A DNA stretch of 35,113 nucleotides from Saccoglossus kowalevskii (Eukaryota > Hemichordata > Enteropneusta > Harrimaniidae): NCBI RefSeq assembly GCF_000003605.2, contig NW_003133348.1, positions 96,856 through 131,968 of the forward strand, given 5' to 3'. Positions 12,501-21,291 of the stretch are shown here, in pieces. Every line of letters begins with the position of its first letter. Positions within the stretch are counted from its first letter, which is position 1. The position numbers and the translations under genes were made by a program. The notes beneath the pieces were generated by a model. It was not told the DNA's origin. It did no database searches and saw only the letters and a list, made by a program, of their open reading frames with translations.

Positions 12501-15500
12501 ACATTTTTAAAGTCACAAGAAAAACAATGACAAAAACAACAATGGTGAGAACAGACATTTTCAAGTTCATCAACATATACTTAGAGAAATGTTTTATCTA
12601 ATAATTATCTTTGAATGGTGAATAAATTTCAAAGCTGTTACCAAAGCTGAATAGGAATTCAGCTCCAATTGGTATGGGGTTATCTATTAAAATGATTTGT
12701 GTTTATTACACACTCTATTGCATCACGGATGTCCTTGGCATAGTTTGAAATGTGGGCAGTATCCAACAGAAACAAAACATTGGCACATGCTTGTATCATA
12801 CAAGGTTTTTTCATTAGAAAAAAGAGAAAAACAACAGATTTTTGTTTACAACAAGATTTGGGTGTTTTGCTGTACCGATAGTACTGTGTTTGCTCTGTTA
12901 GAAGGGCATCTCTGAAAATTGTTTTTATTATTCTTGATTATATTCTTAATTATAATGACCATAGACACACCTCTATCATTTATGTGACAGCATTGCTATT
13001 AACAGAGCAAAAATGGAAACCTATGTTCATTGGTTAAGGATGATATCAATTCAAAATATGGAGGATTTTTTTTATTGGGTTTTATTATCACACATTCAAT
13101 AATAGTAAGATTACATCCAAGTATTTTAAAGTTATTATTCTATTTTTTGAATACAATATAAAAGTGTATAAAGCGCTGAAATATAATGGTAATATTTTGT
13201 TTTTGATGATATTGTTTTGAGTCCAGCTGGAGAGATCCCTGATTCACCTATGATGCAGTCAAAGAATATGCAAACAGCTGTGGAAACCAAAGCCAGACAC
13301 TTTCTCAATGTGTTCAACTGATTGTTTTGAAATACAATAAATACAGCCCAATAATATCAACAAAATATCAGTAGCTATAAAATTTGTTATTACTAGAAAC
13401 TATAGTAAAACTGAAAGAACAAGCTGACCTTTCTGGTGTGACAGCCATTATAATTTATTTTCACCTCAATCAAGTGGCATAAGATTATATTACATTTCAA
13501 GGCTGCAATGTGTTTATAAGTGAATACCAAGTCTGAAACTGACAGGAAAAAGTAGCTGCCTCACTACATAGCCAGTCCTAAACCTAAATTATGTGACCTA
13601 GTGTACTAAATAGATATGATTATTGATACATGTTGAAATTGGGTCCACCCTCATTTCAACTGGGACAGGGAGATTGATAAGGATTAAAGGTTAATGTTTT
13701 CAGTGAAATATTGGCAAGTCAGCAGTCTTACAATCAGTAAGATCCAAGCAATTACATGCACTGATGATGTCATACAAAGTTTTGGTACGATGTATCACTG
13801 CAAAGATAACTATGCTTCAAGTAAATGTAATGACAATTGGAATCAGCTGTGTTATGCTCTTATGCAACCTTTTGATCTCTCCCAAATCTATCTGTCATTC
13901 CACAAGACTTGATCTGGGTGTGAGTGAAGGCATAGCAGGCAAACTATCTAGGCATAGCTGTTTAAGGAAGGTGGCAGCTTACACATTTATAGGACGACAA
14001 TTTAGGGAAGTTGATCACTGAATACCCAAACTACATTGTTGTTTTGAATTATGTACCTCAATTATTTTCCAATCCATGAAAGTGAAAGTAAGGTTTAAAA
14101 CTATAGGTATATCATAAAGTCAAATTGAGGTTCCTTTCAATTTTTATTTGTTCTCTGTTATTTATTTGATGGAACATTTCACTCAGCAACATAAAAAAGA
14201 TTTGTACTGCTTTTAGAATTCCACATTTTTTACAAGTTAGCGCATTAGGAATGAATTTAAAGCATTGTAAAGTTCATTACTGCAGAAACATTTTACAATA
14301 CTGTATTCACTTTGTGATTTACACAACTGATTTGTGGAATCTAAACTAACAAGAAATACACACAGAATTTCACCTCCAAAAAAATAACAAAACATATAGT
14401 GAGTTTTTCAAGCAACACATGCATGGCACCTGTTCCAAAGTTTCAAATGACTCATTATTTGCTATCGAAATCGATCACATACCACCACTTAATTCTCAAT
14501 TTTAGAATTGTTTAAAAGCATTTATCAGCGTATTAAGAAAAGGTGTTTGACTTTCTGATGTGTGATTTATTTAAAAAAAAAATGGTTTATAACAAATTGT
14601 TATATATTATTTAATTTATTACTGAGGTAGGTTGCATTTGTGGGTAATGTTTGAAGGGATGTTGTGTTTGCACTGTATCTTGTTCGATATTAGACAGATA
14701 GCCATGTACACAACAGTAATGCATGTAAAAAAACATGTGCTACCTTTAATTCTTATTACGAGAAGTTATATTTCACATTTCCAACGTTATATCTCATCCA
14801 TTGCACATTACCAAATTTCCAGAGTTTTTTTATCTTGACTTTGATGAACATGTGCCTATAAATAGCCGAGGCTATTATTTTACGAAAGTTAAAACTTCTA
14901 AAATATCAAATTGAATGCCAAGGTCATCACTAATAGACCTAGGATACAGAAAGACTTGAGAATATGTTTATAAACACCCTACCTATAGTGCACTTGACAT
15001 TGGCAAATGAGATCCCCTAGAGAGAGATTCAGAGCCGACACAGCCAGATTACTAACAAAACATACAAGACTTCCATTGGTGAAGTTAAACAGAAAATATG
15101 TCTTATGAAAATATCCATTTGTGAACTTAATTCTCATGCTGTTATTACATCTACCTTAGAAGGCGGGTTGAAAAGAAATAAGTTCAGACTGTCAATTTTT
15201 TCAAATTGACAATTAGGTTACATTTAATTTACTTTATTTAGCTACATATATTTGTTTCAAGTTCAACATATTTTATTTTGGTGTTGAATTACAATAGCCA
15301 ATGAGAGATTGTAGAAAGTATCTCATTCGCAAACTTGACCTGAAATCACCTATTAGTGGGATAGTAAATTGATATGCTATGATAGCTTATCTACTCCAAA
15401 GTTTTAGGAAGGCTTAGTCAGCTTAAGGACACTTATTATAAATTCATTCCATCTTACTTGATAAAATCCAGCTCACACAAATAAGATACTTAATATATCC

Positions 15501-18500
15501 ACAAGCTCATCAACAGCCTCACTGAACTCTTGAGGTTCTTCAATGCTCACATTTCATATTCGTGAAATTATATTCTTTTCTTGGGAGCATTTTCATCGCC
15601 TGGCAACCACAACCAGTGAAAACAATGGTCAAAAACTCATAAAAAAGTGTACTTTGTGCTAGTTAACTCTTCTGAACAGTGTAACAAGATTACCTCTACA
15701 TGTACAATATTTATAAATTTGGTTGTTCGGGATTGTCTCATGATTGAGTTTGTGCTGTGCTCGACTTGAGTTGTTTTTATCAGCTCTTCAACCACCTTTC
15801 CACAGCAGAAAATGCAGAGCCAATAGAAAAGCATGTACAGTGATGCACATCGTAGCAACATAGAACGTTCTGTGACCTAGCAACGCTCTGAGAATAACAG
15901 CATCCAGTGTCAAAACTAAAAGCTAGACTGTGTAAATTAAAAATATACAGTCAGTGACATCATGCGTCCATTTCACCCAAATGTGTACTTGCCACCATAT
16001 TGAACTGTTAATACAACGCAGTGTGTTGTGGGAAAATCAACGTGTTGATCAACACAAATCTAGCACTTGCAACACACAGCATCCACTGCCTTTTAATAGT
16101 TGTCTTTAGTAGCATGTTTGGGAATAAATAAAATTGACAGACCAATGTAAAAGGTTCAATTTGACTCACCTGGTTAACAGAATAGCAGTATCATGATGAT
16201 TTGGGTGACTGTCATCTGCAGTGTTTTGTTCTTGCTGCCACTGGCAGAAATGATTGAGTGTATTCGGTGCATGTGAAGATATTTTTGGAGAATCTTTCTT
16301 CTGAAAAATTGAATATTTTTCAATACACAAATATAAATACATTGACTGAAACAAGACAAATATTTCATTTGAAAGAAGACAAATATTTCATTTGAAATCA
16401 GTCTTATTCAAATCTGAAAGAGACAAAGTGCTTGCATATTGTTTAGACATTTTATGACGGTTTGTGATTCGCCAACTACTTTTACACCTCACCATAATCT
16501 ACAGTAATTATCAACCCAATATGTGACATCACTGCATGACTTATACAATATGCCTCTGCTGTTCGTGTTTATAAATAATTTACATACATGCATTTGTTGA
16601 ACAATTGCAGATATGTTTTAGGATTTAATTTTCGCTGATTTCACCTCAACAATGCTTTTTGGTAATTAAATGAGACATTCAACTCCTTCTAACATAATCC
16701 TCTTTTCTCTGATACAGCATCCATCTTGTCACAAACCTTGCTCGAGGCAGGCTACATTTCTAACAATTACCAGAACTGAACAGAAATAAGTTAATCAGGA
16801 ACAAAGCAGAATACTAAACTTAATAATGCTACTTATTTTGTATAGGTATACTAAATAACCCAACTGACTGACCTAATATTGATTACTGACCCGACCCAGT
16901 ATTGTGAGTGCAAATGGTTGTGAGAGTGATTTGCATTGCTTTGCGATTATTAGCCCTGGGCAAAGCTTAGTCAAGTCTAAAAAGGAATGCAGCTTGTAAC
17001 AAAGTTGTATCTAAATCATGGAAATCTTATCATTCTAAGATCATAATCAACTGTAATACCCTTGAGGGAAACTAAAAGTTCAATCTTGCAAAGCATCATG
17101 GGTAATCAACTGATTGAAATAAACCATATAGTACTAGGGTAAATCTGTTGAGATATTTTCAGTTGTAGTATGGAAGCTTGGACCATCATTCTGACTATAA
17201 AGTGAACCTTAGAAAAGGTAACCATGTTGTTAGTCAGTGTGTGCTGTCCCAGTCCTGATGAGAGAGAGATCCCCAATACTGTGTTTTGCTGTTGGCAGAT
17301 AGAATACCCAACCTTTTGTGTTGCAATTTACAACTATAAACACCTTAGCACTGATAATATAGCATATATTAATAGTGATTACTCGTGTTTGAGTTTTTTC
17401 CTAGTCACACAGGAGGGCCAATAAAAAAGTGACAGTGATACTGAAAAAATAAAATATAGTCCTGATTCATTAGTAGATAGACATTGGAACCAATATTTGG
17501 AATATTTATCATACACCATGAAAAACAGTAAAATATATTTATTAAAAATAAAGGGGGCAAGCTGTTGAAATCATCTCCTCACACCTGACTGACAATTTTG
17601 CATGCTAAACTACGGTAGCTTAAAAAAGATGGTTCAATAGCAAGCCTAAATTATTTGTGACCAAATTGTTCAAGCTGGCTTGAAAGTTAGAGGGTGACAA
17701 AAAAGAGAAACTGTTTTTTAATAGATAAAATTGTACAAAATCTCGAGAGATTAAAACTTGAAAATAAGATTCTAGTGTTTAATTATTTGATTAAAGATGC
17801 ATTATAGTTATACGAGTGATAATAATTAGTGATTTCCCTTGACGCAGCAATGGACCAGGTTATTGTGATATCTAGTGTCATTGCTGCTATTGTTCATAAC
17901 TTTAAAAATCTTTACTTACCTGTTCATCAATGACAATTAACTTGACCACAGTTATACTAATAGAGTTACCAATTGATTTATCTTTGTAAATGCTACTTAC
18001 CTAGAAAATATCAAAGTATGTTAAGATATTATTTTGAACAAGTTATCACACTTTATATATCATTCGTAAGATTTAAGGCCCTTTGAGCTGAATTCAAATT
18101 TAGCACTACTGAGCATGTTACTGCACATATATGCAATGCGTTATGGGAGATATCCTCCCATTGTATAGAAAAACTAGTATCATCCTGGAAACTCCCTAAA
18201 TTTTTTTTTTAACGATTTCACAATGTTAGATTTCATATCAATACAACTTTTTCATCCCATGTTACCGAGCAAAAATATGAATAAATACAGGAACCAGTGT
18301 AAAAATGACAATTTTGACCATTTTCCATGATATTTTAGACTCTTGTATCACAAGAAAAAATCATCTAGTGACCCCAATTTTTTTTGTTCATTTTCGGTAT
18401 TCTGATGGTATGAACAGATAATAATGAAGGCATGACAAATATGACATATAATCTTCAATTTGATTCAAATGTTTTTAATAATTGTGAGAATATGTATACC

Positions 18501-21291
18501 AATAATATACTACATAACACATGGTGTGACTACAAATACTTACTAATGCCATGAGAGTTAGAACATAGTGCTCTAAATCTCCGCCATGGTAGGCCAACAT
18601 CTTACTATCAACTGCTATCATGGTTTCAACAAACCTTTCATATGAATTAAATCTTTTCTGACGTGATTTTGTTGATCTGTTGGTATGAAAAAGATTTGGG
18701 TTATACTTCTTATGAGTATTACATTGTATGGGTAAAAAAACTATATTTTTGTACTTTTAACAGCATTCTGGATTTATATCTTGACAGAATCCTACAATGC
18801 TACTGTACACTGTTTTAATTTTGCTGCTAGGAATTTACACGAATAAGGATTTTATGGCATTTGTGAGGCAAAATTTTGAAAAAGTCATAAACCCTAGAAA
18901 CATTTTCACTATCTTATGAAATTCATGAAAATTCGTCGATTGTGAAATTAAAGCTGTTTATAATATAGAATCTCATGTACAAATAATGCAATCTCATCTT
19001 AGTGTAGTCAAATATCATGATAGACATTTTGTGCTTTCAATAGTGTCAACAATGTTATCACCATTTTTGAGTTTATTCAGTGCATAATATTTTGAATGAA
19101 TAATCATCGTATATCAATGAAGTCCACTTTGATGTATTACAGACATTTCTATAGCATATTAATAGTGCATCAAAAAATCATACATTGATTGGAAAACATC
19201 TTACTGCAGTTACAAAATTAGTAATCTGGAAAAATAAAACTCAAGTTTAAAATAAGCATTATATTTTTCACTTTTAGTACATGACAGCCACATATAATCT
19301 TTATTTTTTCTTGAAGACATCTAACTAGCTTTATTTTAAATTGGAATCCATCCTGATTATTAAAAGGCACACTGGTTGTAAATAAAATACATCTTGTAAG
19401 AGCAGGACCATCCACTATGTAAACCAATCCACATAAATTACTATAACACAGCTTGGTTTTCTATTTATGTAATATAGCACATCATAGGGTGTAGGTGGTT
19501 TGGCTTTGATGTTTTCATTAACCCAATGGTATTCATTAAATCTAATAAAGGGGTAACAATTTTATGCTATCCTAATTAACCGCAAAGAAGTTGAGACATT
19601 CCAAATACAATAAACCCACACAAGAAGAAAAGTGAAACAATCAATTAATAAATAGTACAGGTCAACTTTGGTATGAAAACGTTTGGGCTGTTTTTAGTTT
19701 TTCTATTAACCCACATGACCTACAGTTTTGTTGGAATTTCTGGTGTTCCCTTAAGAGGACTAATGATGTAGTCAGTCTGACAGGGAAAGAAGTATACATT
19801 AAGATTTCTCTGATTTAAGGAATAAATTAACATTCAGTGTTTTTTACTCTGCGGTAGGTGATAAAGAATGAGAACCAGGTAATTAGTATAACACAGTAGG
19901 GTTGTGTCGCCCTCTGTTGGTGGCTTCAGTTGTGACACTGAAATTGAAGAAGGTTGTGCAGATTGGCCAACAGGCAGCAGCATTATGATCATAACCATTT
20001 TTTTGTAAATGACAGAGGTGAGACTATTGTCAAAATAAGATTATTTCAATAATCTAAAATACATATAAATACGATTTTATGTGCGCTTCCGAAAGAGAAA
20101 ATACAGTAATTGTCATATTAAACACAGCTGTCTATCACATTCATAAAACTTGGTGGTCAGTCAATTATGTAAGTCACACACTGAAGTACAGTGTATTGGT
20201 AGAGTCTATTTTTCAGTTGCAACTTCAAATTATGTAAAAATAATAACATTTGTATATTTTCTATTGAGCTGAATGTTGCTTATAGTTGTATGCATGAATG
20301 AAAAAAATCAATCAGAGGATCATTTAGGCAAAATAAAATTTTTCAATTATATTTTCAAACCCTATTTTTTAATTACAAAACAATTAATATCATGATAACA
20401 ATAGGATTCATCTGTATGCTAACCACAGTACGAGCATGTTCGAAAGTGTTATAGACACGTTCAAATATCTTCCTTATTTGGAAAATGTGCATCATATTTA
20501 TATTACATTTAAACACGTCCTTTGTTTACATCAAACTTAGCAACATTGTAGCATGTGGAATCATGCAGACACGAATACTTTTCGCTAGCATTTCAGGTTG
20601 TCATATCTCACACATTATGAGTACAAGAAGAGAAGATATATAATAATAATAAGATTATGACGAGAATAGTAACTACGTGCTGGTTGATACGAATGCCGTA
20701 TTGCCTTCGTCAATATATTACAGTCAATATATATTTCGGGAATAACCTATATTAGTATATACTAGTAATTATTTTATAGCAATCAAGTGTAATAACTGTC
20801 ACTTTGTACTTTTCAAATTGTCAGACCTACATTCCTGCATGTAAGCCATATAGTTGGCACAATCTTGGCAGATGCATGGAGATTCAAATAAGGAGTATGG
20901 TATTTTACTTTAACTGGGTACAATCAGCTCAATGATGGACATTCTCCAGTCTTGCATGCAATCCCTCAGAGAATAAGGCAAAACAAATGGATGTACTGTG
21001 TTAATGTTTGACAAGTAAGGGATTATGTTACAAATCATAGATTAAAAGGGATGGGGCCTACTCAAATGGGATAGCAAACTTCAAAATAAAAACATCCGGG
21101 ACGCTTCCTCTTTAAAGCTCATGAAGCAGATGGAGATTAAATAGACAGGTCAGAACTTTCAGGTCTAAAACAATATCTAATCACACATTTAGCTACCAAA
21201 ATAATATTAAAAATTATTACTTACTTAAGATTTGTATTTCTTTGAGTTGATTTTCTCTGTTCACTCTGAAGAAGTGTATGATGATGGTGAT
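454..21291 (-). CDS. ADAMTS9/20: ADAMTS9/20-like secreted metalloprotease, partial gene, 13 exons
   Basis: This is a zinc endopeptidase of the ADAMTS family; relatives are secreted and cleave extracellular matrix proteoglycans such as versican. Thirteen GT-AG exons (lengths 67, 133, 81, 131, 41, 106, 147, 142, 102, 210, 118, 137 and 118 nt in transcript order) join in consistent phase to about 511 residues. Visible in order: furin site RQKR (28-31), catalytic domain from 32, HELGHVFNLPHD (182-193), Met-turn HVMAP (208-212), disintegrin-like domain (about 245-325), thrombospondin repeat (about 336-390), cysteine-rich domain with CGICGG (about 395-498), then the first spacer residues. Human ADAMTS9 is about 1,900 residues, so this is roughly the second quarter. 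The subgroup call rests on remembered resemblance in the active-site region, not on a tree. Signal peptide, start codon, most of the propeptide, C-terminal thrombospondin repeats and stop codon are not in view. No frameshift or internal stop was seen. Confidence 0.93.
572..1589 (-). other. Intron with two units of a dispersed modular repeat
   Basis: Between the two cysteine-rich-domain exons. Two related units start near 1107 and 1247, each reading AAGATGGCCACCAGTC or a variant followed by a GATC(T/C)GATT...AACAAATTGTCATGGAC-like segment. The same module occurs at 4500-4960. Otherwise it is AT-rich with nothing recognisable. Confidence 0.6.
1590..1726 (-). CDS. ADAMTS9/20: ADAMTS9/20-like exon: cysteine-rich domain
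   Basis: Acceptor ttttttttcag and donor gttagt bound 137 nt. It encodes [18 protein letters not shown] and [18 protein letters not shown] then LCR. The CKLxCR and DGTPCG...DxCVxGxC signatures are standard for the domain. The donor is less usual (gttagt). Confidence 0.95.
1758..2066. repeat. 61-bp tandem repeat with 16-bp palindrome, filling an intron
   Basis: Units begin at 1758, 1819, 1880, 1941 and 2004 (spacing 61, 61, 61, 63), followed by a degenerate remnant to about 2066-2080. Each of the first four contains the perfect palindrome ACCAGTTTAAACTGGT (1769, 1830, 1891, 1952). The fifth has accagttttaactggt. The array takes up most of the 388-bp intron 1727-2114. Confidence 0.95.
2115..2232 (-). 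CDS. ADAMTS9/20: ADAMTS9/20-like exon: end of thrombospondin repeat and start of cysteine-rich domain
   Basis: Acceptor tttcccttcag and donor gtaagt bound 118 nt. It begins PCPPG, finishing the repeat (KPCHTK|PC), and continues [15 protein letters not shown] and [10 protein letters not shown], typical of the start of the ADAMTS cysteine-rich domain (FRxxQCxxxDG). It ends with one base of Ile. Confidence 0.95.
2233..3379 (-). other. Intron with a dispersed repeat copy
   Basis: It holds the 2864-3188 copy of a roughly 320-bp dispersed repeat. The rest is AT-rich without recognisable coding sequence. Confidence 0.6.
2864..3188 (+). repeat. Dispersed repeat family A, copy 1
   Basis: About 325 bp resembling 15583-15902 in the same orientation. 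Shared landmarks in order: cattttcatcgc(a/c)tggcaacca, gaacagtgtaacaagattac, a ggctcttca-like segment, agcaac and gtgac(g/c)tag. This copy keeps more CpG dinucleotides than the other, suggesting it is younger or less decayed. No obvious reading frame; class unknown (SINE or MITE possible). Confidence 0.8.
3380..3589 (-). CDS. ADAMTS9/20: ADAMTS9/20-like exon: end of disintegrin-like domain and thrombospondin repeat 1
   Basis: Phase 0/0, 70 codons, acceptor gacttgtag and donor gtaact. It starts WCIQGEC, which restores the family spacing C-x5-C-x4-C with the previous exon, then reaches [23 protein letters not shown] fits a C-mannosylation WxxW motif and CSRTCGG fits the O-fucosylation motif CxxTCGG typical of thrombospondin repeats. 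I chose the acceptor at 3590 over an in-frame alternative 12 nt further in, because the latter would lose a conserved Cys. Confidence 0.93.
3578..3589 (-). promoter_or_regulatory. Tandem in-frame alternative 3' splice sites 12 nt apart
   Basis: Acceptor TAG before 3589 starts the exon WCIQGEC. A second CAG at 3580-3578 would start it at GGTGAGT and delete four residues (WCIQ), including a conserved disintegrin-domain Cys. Both keep frame. The upstream site fits family conservation. Confidence 0.55.
3590..4122 (-). other. Intron with a fragment of a MITE-like family
   Basis: At 3899-3940 the complement reads ATCTGTATTTGCTCTATTGG followed by TAGTGCATACAC, matching a family seen again at 32251-32356 and 34034-34062. 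Nothing else recognisable. Confidence 0.55.
4123..4224 (-). CDS. ADAMTS9/20: ADAMTS9/20-like exon: disintegrin-like domain
   Basis: Acceptor tctttcctag and donor gtagag bound 102 nt (34 codons, phase 0/0). It encodes RACKRLWC and [18 protein letters not shown], the conserved C-x-x-LWC and PWADGTxC signature of ADAMTS disintegrin-like domains. Confidence 0.95.
4340..4960 (+). repeat. Modular dispersed repeat ending in GGAC microsatellite
   Basis: Repeated modules with aacaaaatggccaccagtc-like cores occur near 4503, 4627 and 4761, spaced about 124-134 bp, and end at acggacggacgga (4888-4900) followed by further ggac/gcac-rich repeats. Cores at 1107, 1247 and a relic near 5503 belong to the same family. 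Similar ATGGCC...GGACGGAC elements are common in marine invertebrate genomes. It sits in the intron 4225-5125. Confidence 0.75.
5126..5267 (-). CDS. ADAMTS9/20: ADAMTS9/20-like exon: end of catalytic and start of disintegrin-like domain
   Basis: Acceptor tttcttatag and donor gtatgt bound 142 nt. It completes an Asn codon and encodes [12 protein letters not shown], then [16 protein letters not shown] and STVCPYM. These match the linker and first half of the ADAMTS disintegrin-like domain (GxxECLLDxP, PGxxYxxxxQCELxFG). It carries a sequon NST and ends in phase 0. Confidence 0.95.
5268..6723 (-). other. Intron, mostly unremarkable
   Basis: It contains a relic of the ATGGCCACC module near 5503 and a gtgcttctg...gatgtgcttctgatag segment (about 5955-5985) related to the TTCTAATAG element family. 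No coding potential recognised. Confidence 0.5.
6724..6870 (-). CDS. ADAMTS9/20: ADAMTS9/20-like exon: third zinc ligand and Met-turn
   Basis: Acceptor tatatttcag and donor gtaagc bound 147 nt. It completes Val and reads [12 protein letters not shown], supplying the third zinc-binding His and the following Asp, then HVMAPTL, the Met-turn under the zinc, and NPWSWSVCS near the end of the catalytic domain. An N-glycosylation sequon (NNT) lies between. The intron that follows in the upstream direction is only 154 bp. Confidence 0.96.
7025..7130 (-). CDS. ADAMTS9/20: ADAMTS9/20-like exon: zinc-binding active site HELGH
   Basis: Acceptor ctaccaatag and donor gtaagt bound 106 nt. It encodes [15 protein letters not shown] and then [17 protein letters not shown], ending in a split Val codon (GT|A). 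The two His residues and Glu of HELGH are the first zinc ligands and catalytic base; the third His lies in the next exon. This intron position inside the zinc motif is common in ADAMTS genes. Confidence 0.97.
7131..7942 (-). other. Intron with no recognisable gene
   Basis: Short overlapping open frames on both strands at 7418-7733 have no recognisable protein content. The segment cataatg...tgtataataataagatta (about 7610-7655) resembles cattatgag...ataataataagatta near 20615-20658, so it may be another dispersed repeat. Confidence 0.4.
7943..7983 (-). CDS. ADAMTS9/20: ADAMTS9/20-like microexon: catalytic domain [13 protein letters not shown]
   Basis: Only 41 nt long, between acceptor tgcttacag and donor gtaaga. 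It completes Arg from the previous exon, encodes [13 protein letters not shown] and leaves one base that completes Gly of the next exon, giving CDTLGLAELG. The phases (1 nt, 13 codons, 1 nt) match both neighbours, which is strong support for so small an exon. The QDIC...KCDTLG wording is close to ADAMTS9. Confidence 0.93.
9060..9195 (-). mobile_element. tRNA-derived SINE-like sequence, left arm of inverted pair
   Basis: On the minus strand it shows TGGCCGAGTGG (complement of 9164-9174), a perfect match to the Leu/Ser-type tRNA A box. AATTTGAATC (complement of 9107-9116) follows about 50 bases later and resembles a decayed B box. It matches 9355-9490 in inverted orientation, including the shared gccccagtgtggcttcca segment. 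Confidence 0.6.
9355..9490 (+). mobile_element. tRNA-derived SINE-like sequence, right arm of inverted pair
   Basis: On the plus strand, tggctgaatgg (9377-9387) matches the A box with one change and agtttgaata (9436-9445) lies at B-box distance. Before the A box gtgccag can pair with atggtac after the B box at most positions, as an acceptor stem would. About 160 bp separate it from the left arm. Confidence 0.6.
9990..10222 (+). repeat. Dispersed repeat family B, copy 1
   Basis: It matches the reverse complement of 18231-18486. Shared landmarks: gaagattatatgtcat, tgtgatacaagagtc, aaaat(g/a)tcat, tttttgctc(a/g)gt and acatgggatga. No reading frame; class unknown. Confidence 0.8.
15583..15902 (+). 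repeat. Dispersed repeat family A, copy 2
   Basis: About 320 bp aligned end to end with 2864-3188. Many CpG positions of copy 1 appear as TpG or CpA here (for example gccgaaaac versus gtcaaaaac), consistent with methylation-driven decay. Confidence 0.8.
16170..16300 (-). CDS. ADAMTS9/20: ADAMTS9/20-like exon: catalytic domain ([15 protein letters not shown])
   Basis: Acceptor aatttttcag and donor gtgagt bound 131 nt, phase 0 to phase 2. It encodes the surface loop, then [10 protein letters not shown] and [11 protein letters not shown]. The FCxWQ helix and HDTAxLLTR strand precede the active site in all ADAMTS proteases. The last codon is split AG|A, completed by the 41-nt exon to give TRQDIC. 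Confidence 0.95.
16301..17919 (-). other. Intron within the catalytic domain
   Basis: It has a 23-bp tandem duplication (units starting 16353 and 16376, aagacaaatatttcatttga). The rest is AT-rich with no recognised element or gene. Confidence 0.55.
17920..18000 (-). CDS. ADAMTS9/20: ADAMTS9/20-like exon: catalytic domain, 81 nt with donor-like first bases
   Basis: Twenty-seven codons in phase 0/0 encode [19 protein letters not shown] and then KLIVIDEQ, the IYxDxSIGN and central strand region of ADAMTS catalytic domains. The acceptor ttttctag is followed at once by GTAAGT, so the exon opens with a consensus 5' splice site that also encodes Val-Ser. The real donor at the far end is also gtaagt. 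Because the exon is a multiple of three, its loss would keep frame but remove a core strand of the protease. Confidence 0.93.
17996..18010 (-). promoter_or_regulatory. Recursive-splice-site-like junction TTTTCTAG|GTAAGT
   Basis: Read on the minus strand, an acceptor TATTTTCTAG abuts GTAAGT, the full consensus for a regenerated 5' splice site. It marks the start of the 81-nt catalytic exon. Whether the internal donor is used cannot be told from sequence. Confidence 0.6.
18231..18486 (-). repeat. Dispersed repeat family B, copy 2
   Basis: Inverted relative to copy 1 at 9990-10222 and placed in the 543-bp intron 18001-18543. The two copies flank the exons at 16170-16300 and 17920-18000. It carries a short extra segment near 18360-18385 compared with copy 1. 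Confidence 0.8.
18544..18676 (-). CDS. ADAMTS9/20: ADAMTS9/20-like exon: furin site and start of catalytic domain
   Basis: Acceptor ataccaacag and donor gtaagt bound 133 nt. The exon completes a Lys codon and reads STKSRQKR then [15 protein letters not shown] and later [13 protein letters not shown] fits proprotein convertase cleavage between propeptide and mature enzyme. The E-x-x-V-V/I-A-D strand and the HYVLTLM helix are standard at the start of the ADAMTS catalytic domain. The exon ends in phase 0. Confidence 0.93.
18677..21224 (-). other. Intron between propeptide and furin-site exons
   Basis: AT-rich with no recognised gene. The segment near 20615-20658 resembles 7610-7655. Short open frames have no recognisable protein content. 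Confidence 0.5.
21225..21291 (-). CDS. ADAMTS9/20: ADAMTS9/20-like exon: C-terminal part of propeptide
   Basis: The exon is bounded by acceptor ttcttgcag and donor gtaagt. It starts with two bases of a split codon, then encodes [21 protein letters not shown] and ends AA, completing Lys with the next exon. Low conservation is usual for this part of ADAMTS propeptides. The assignment depends on splice signals, phase match with the furin-site exon and basic/polar composition. The tetra-histidine run is a local oddity. It is the most upstream exon found. Confidence 0.68.

Larger units (their letters stand above)
7984..16169 (-). other. 8.2-kb intron inside the catalytic domain
   Basis: It separates the TAILLTR exon from the QDIC microexon. 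It carries the inverted SINE-like pair (9060-9490), a family B repeat (9990-10222) and family A copy 2 (15583-15902). The rest is AT-rich, with poly(A)-rich patches near 11427-11464 and a G run near 12198. I saw no second gene on either strand. Confidence 0.65.

Noticed and set aside
16042-16055. 14-bp palindrome GTGTTGATCAACAC
   Set aside because: A single short palindrome without repeated copies or known regulator match in animals; could be chance.
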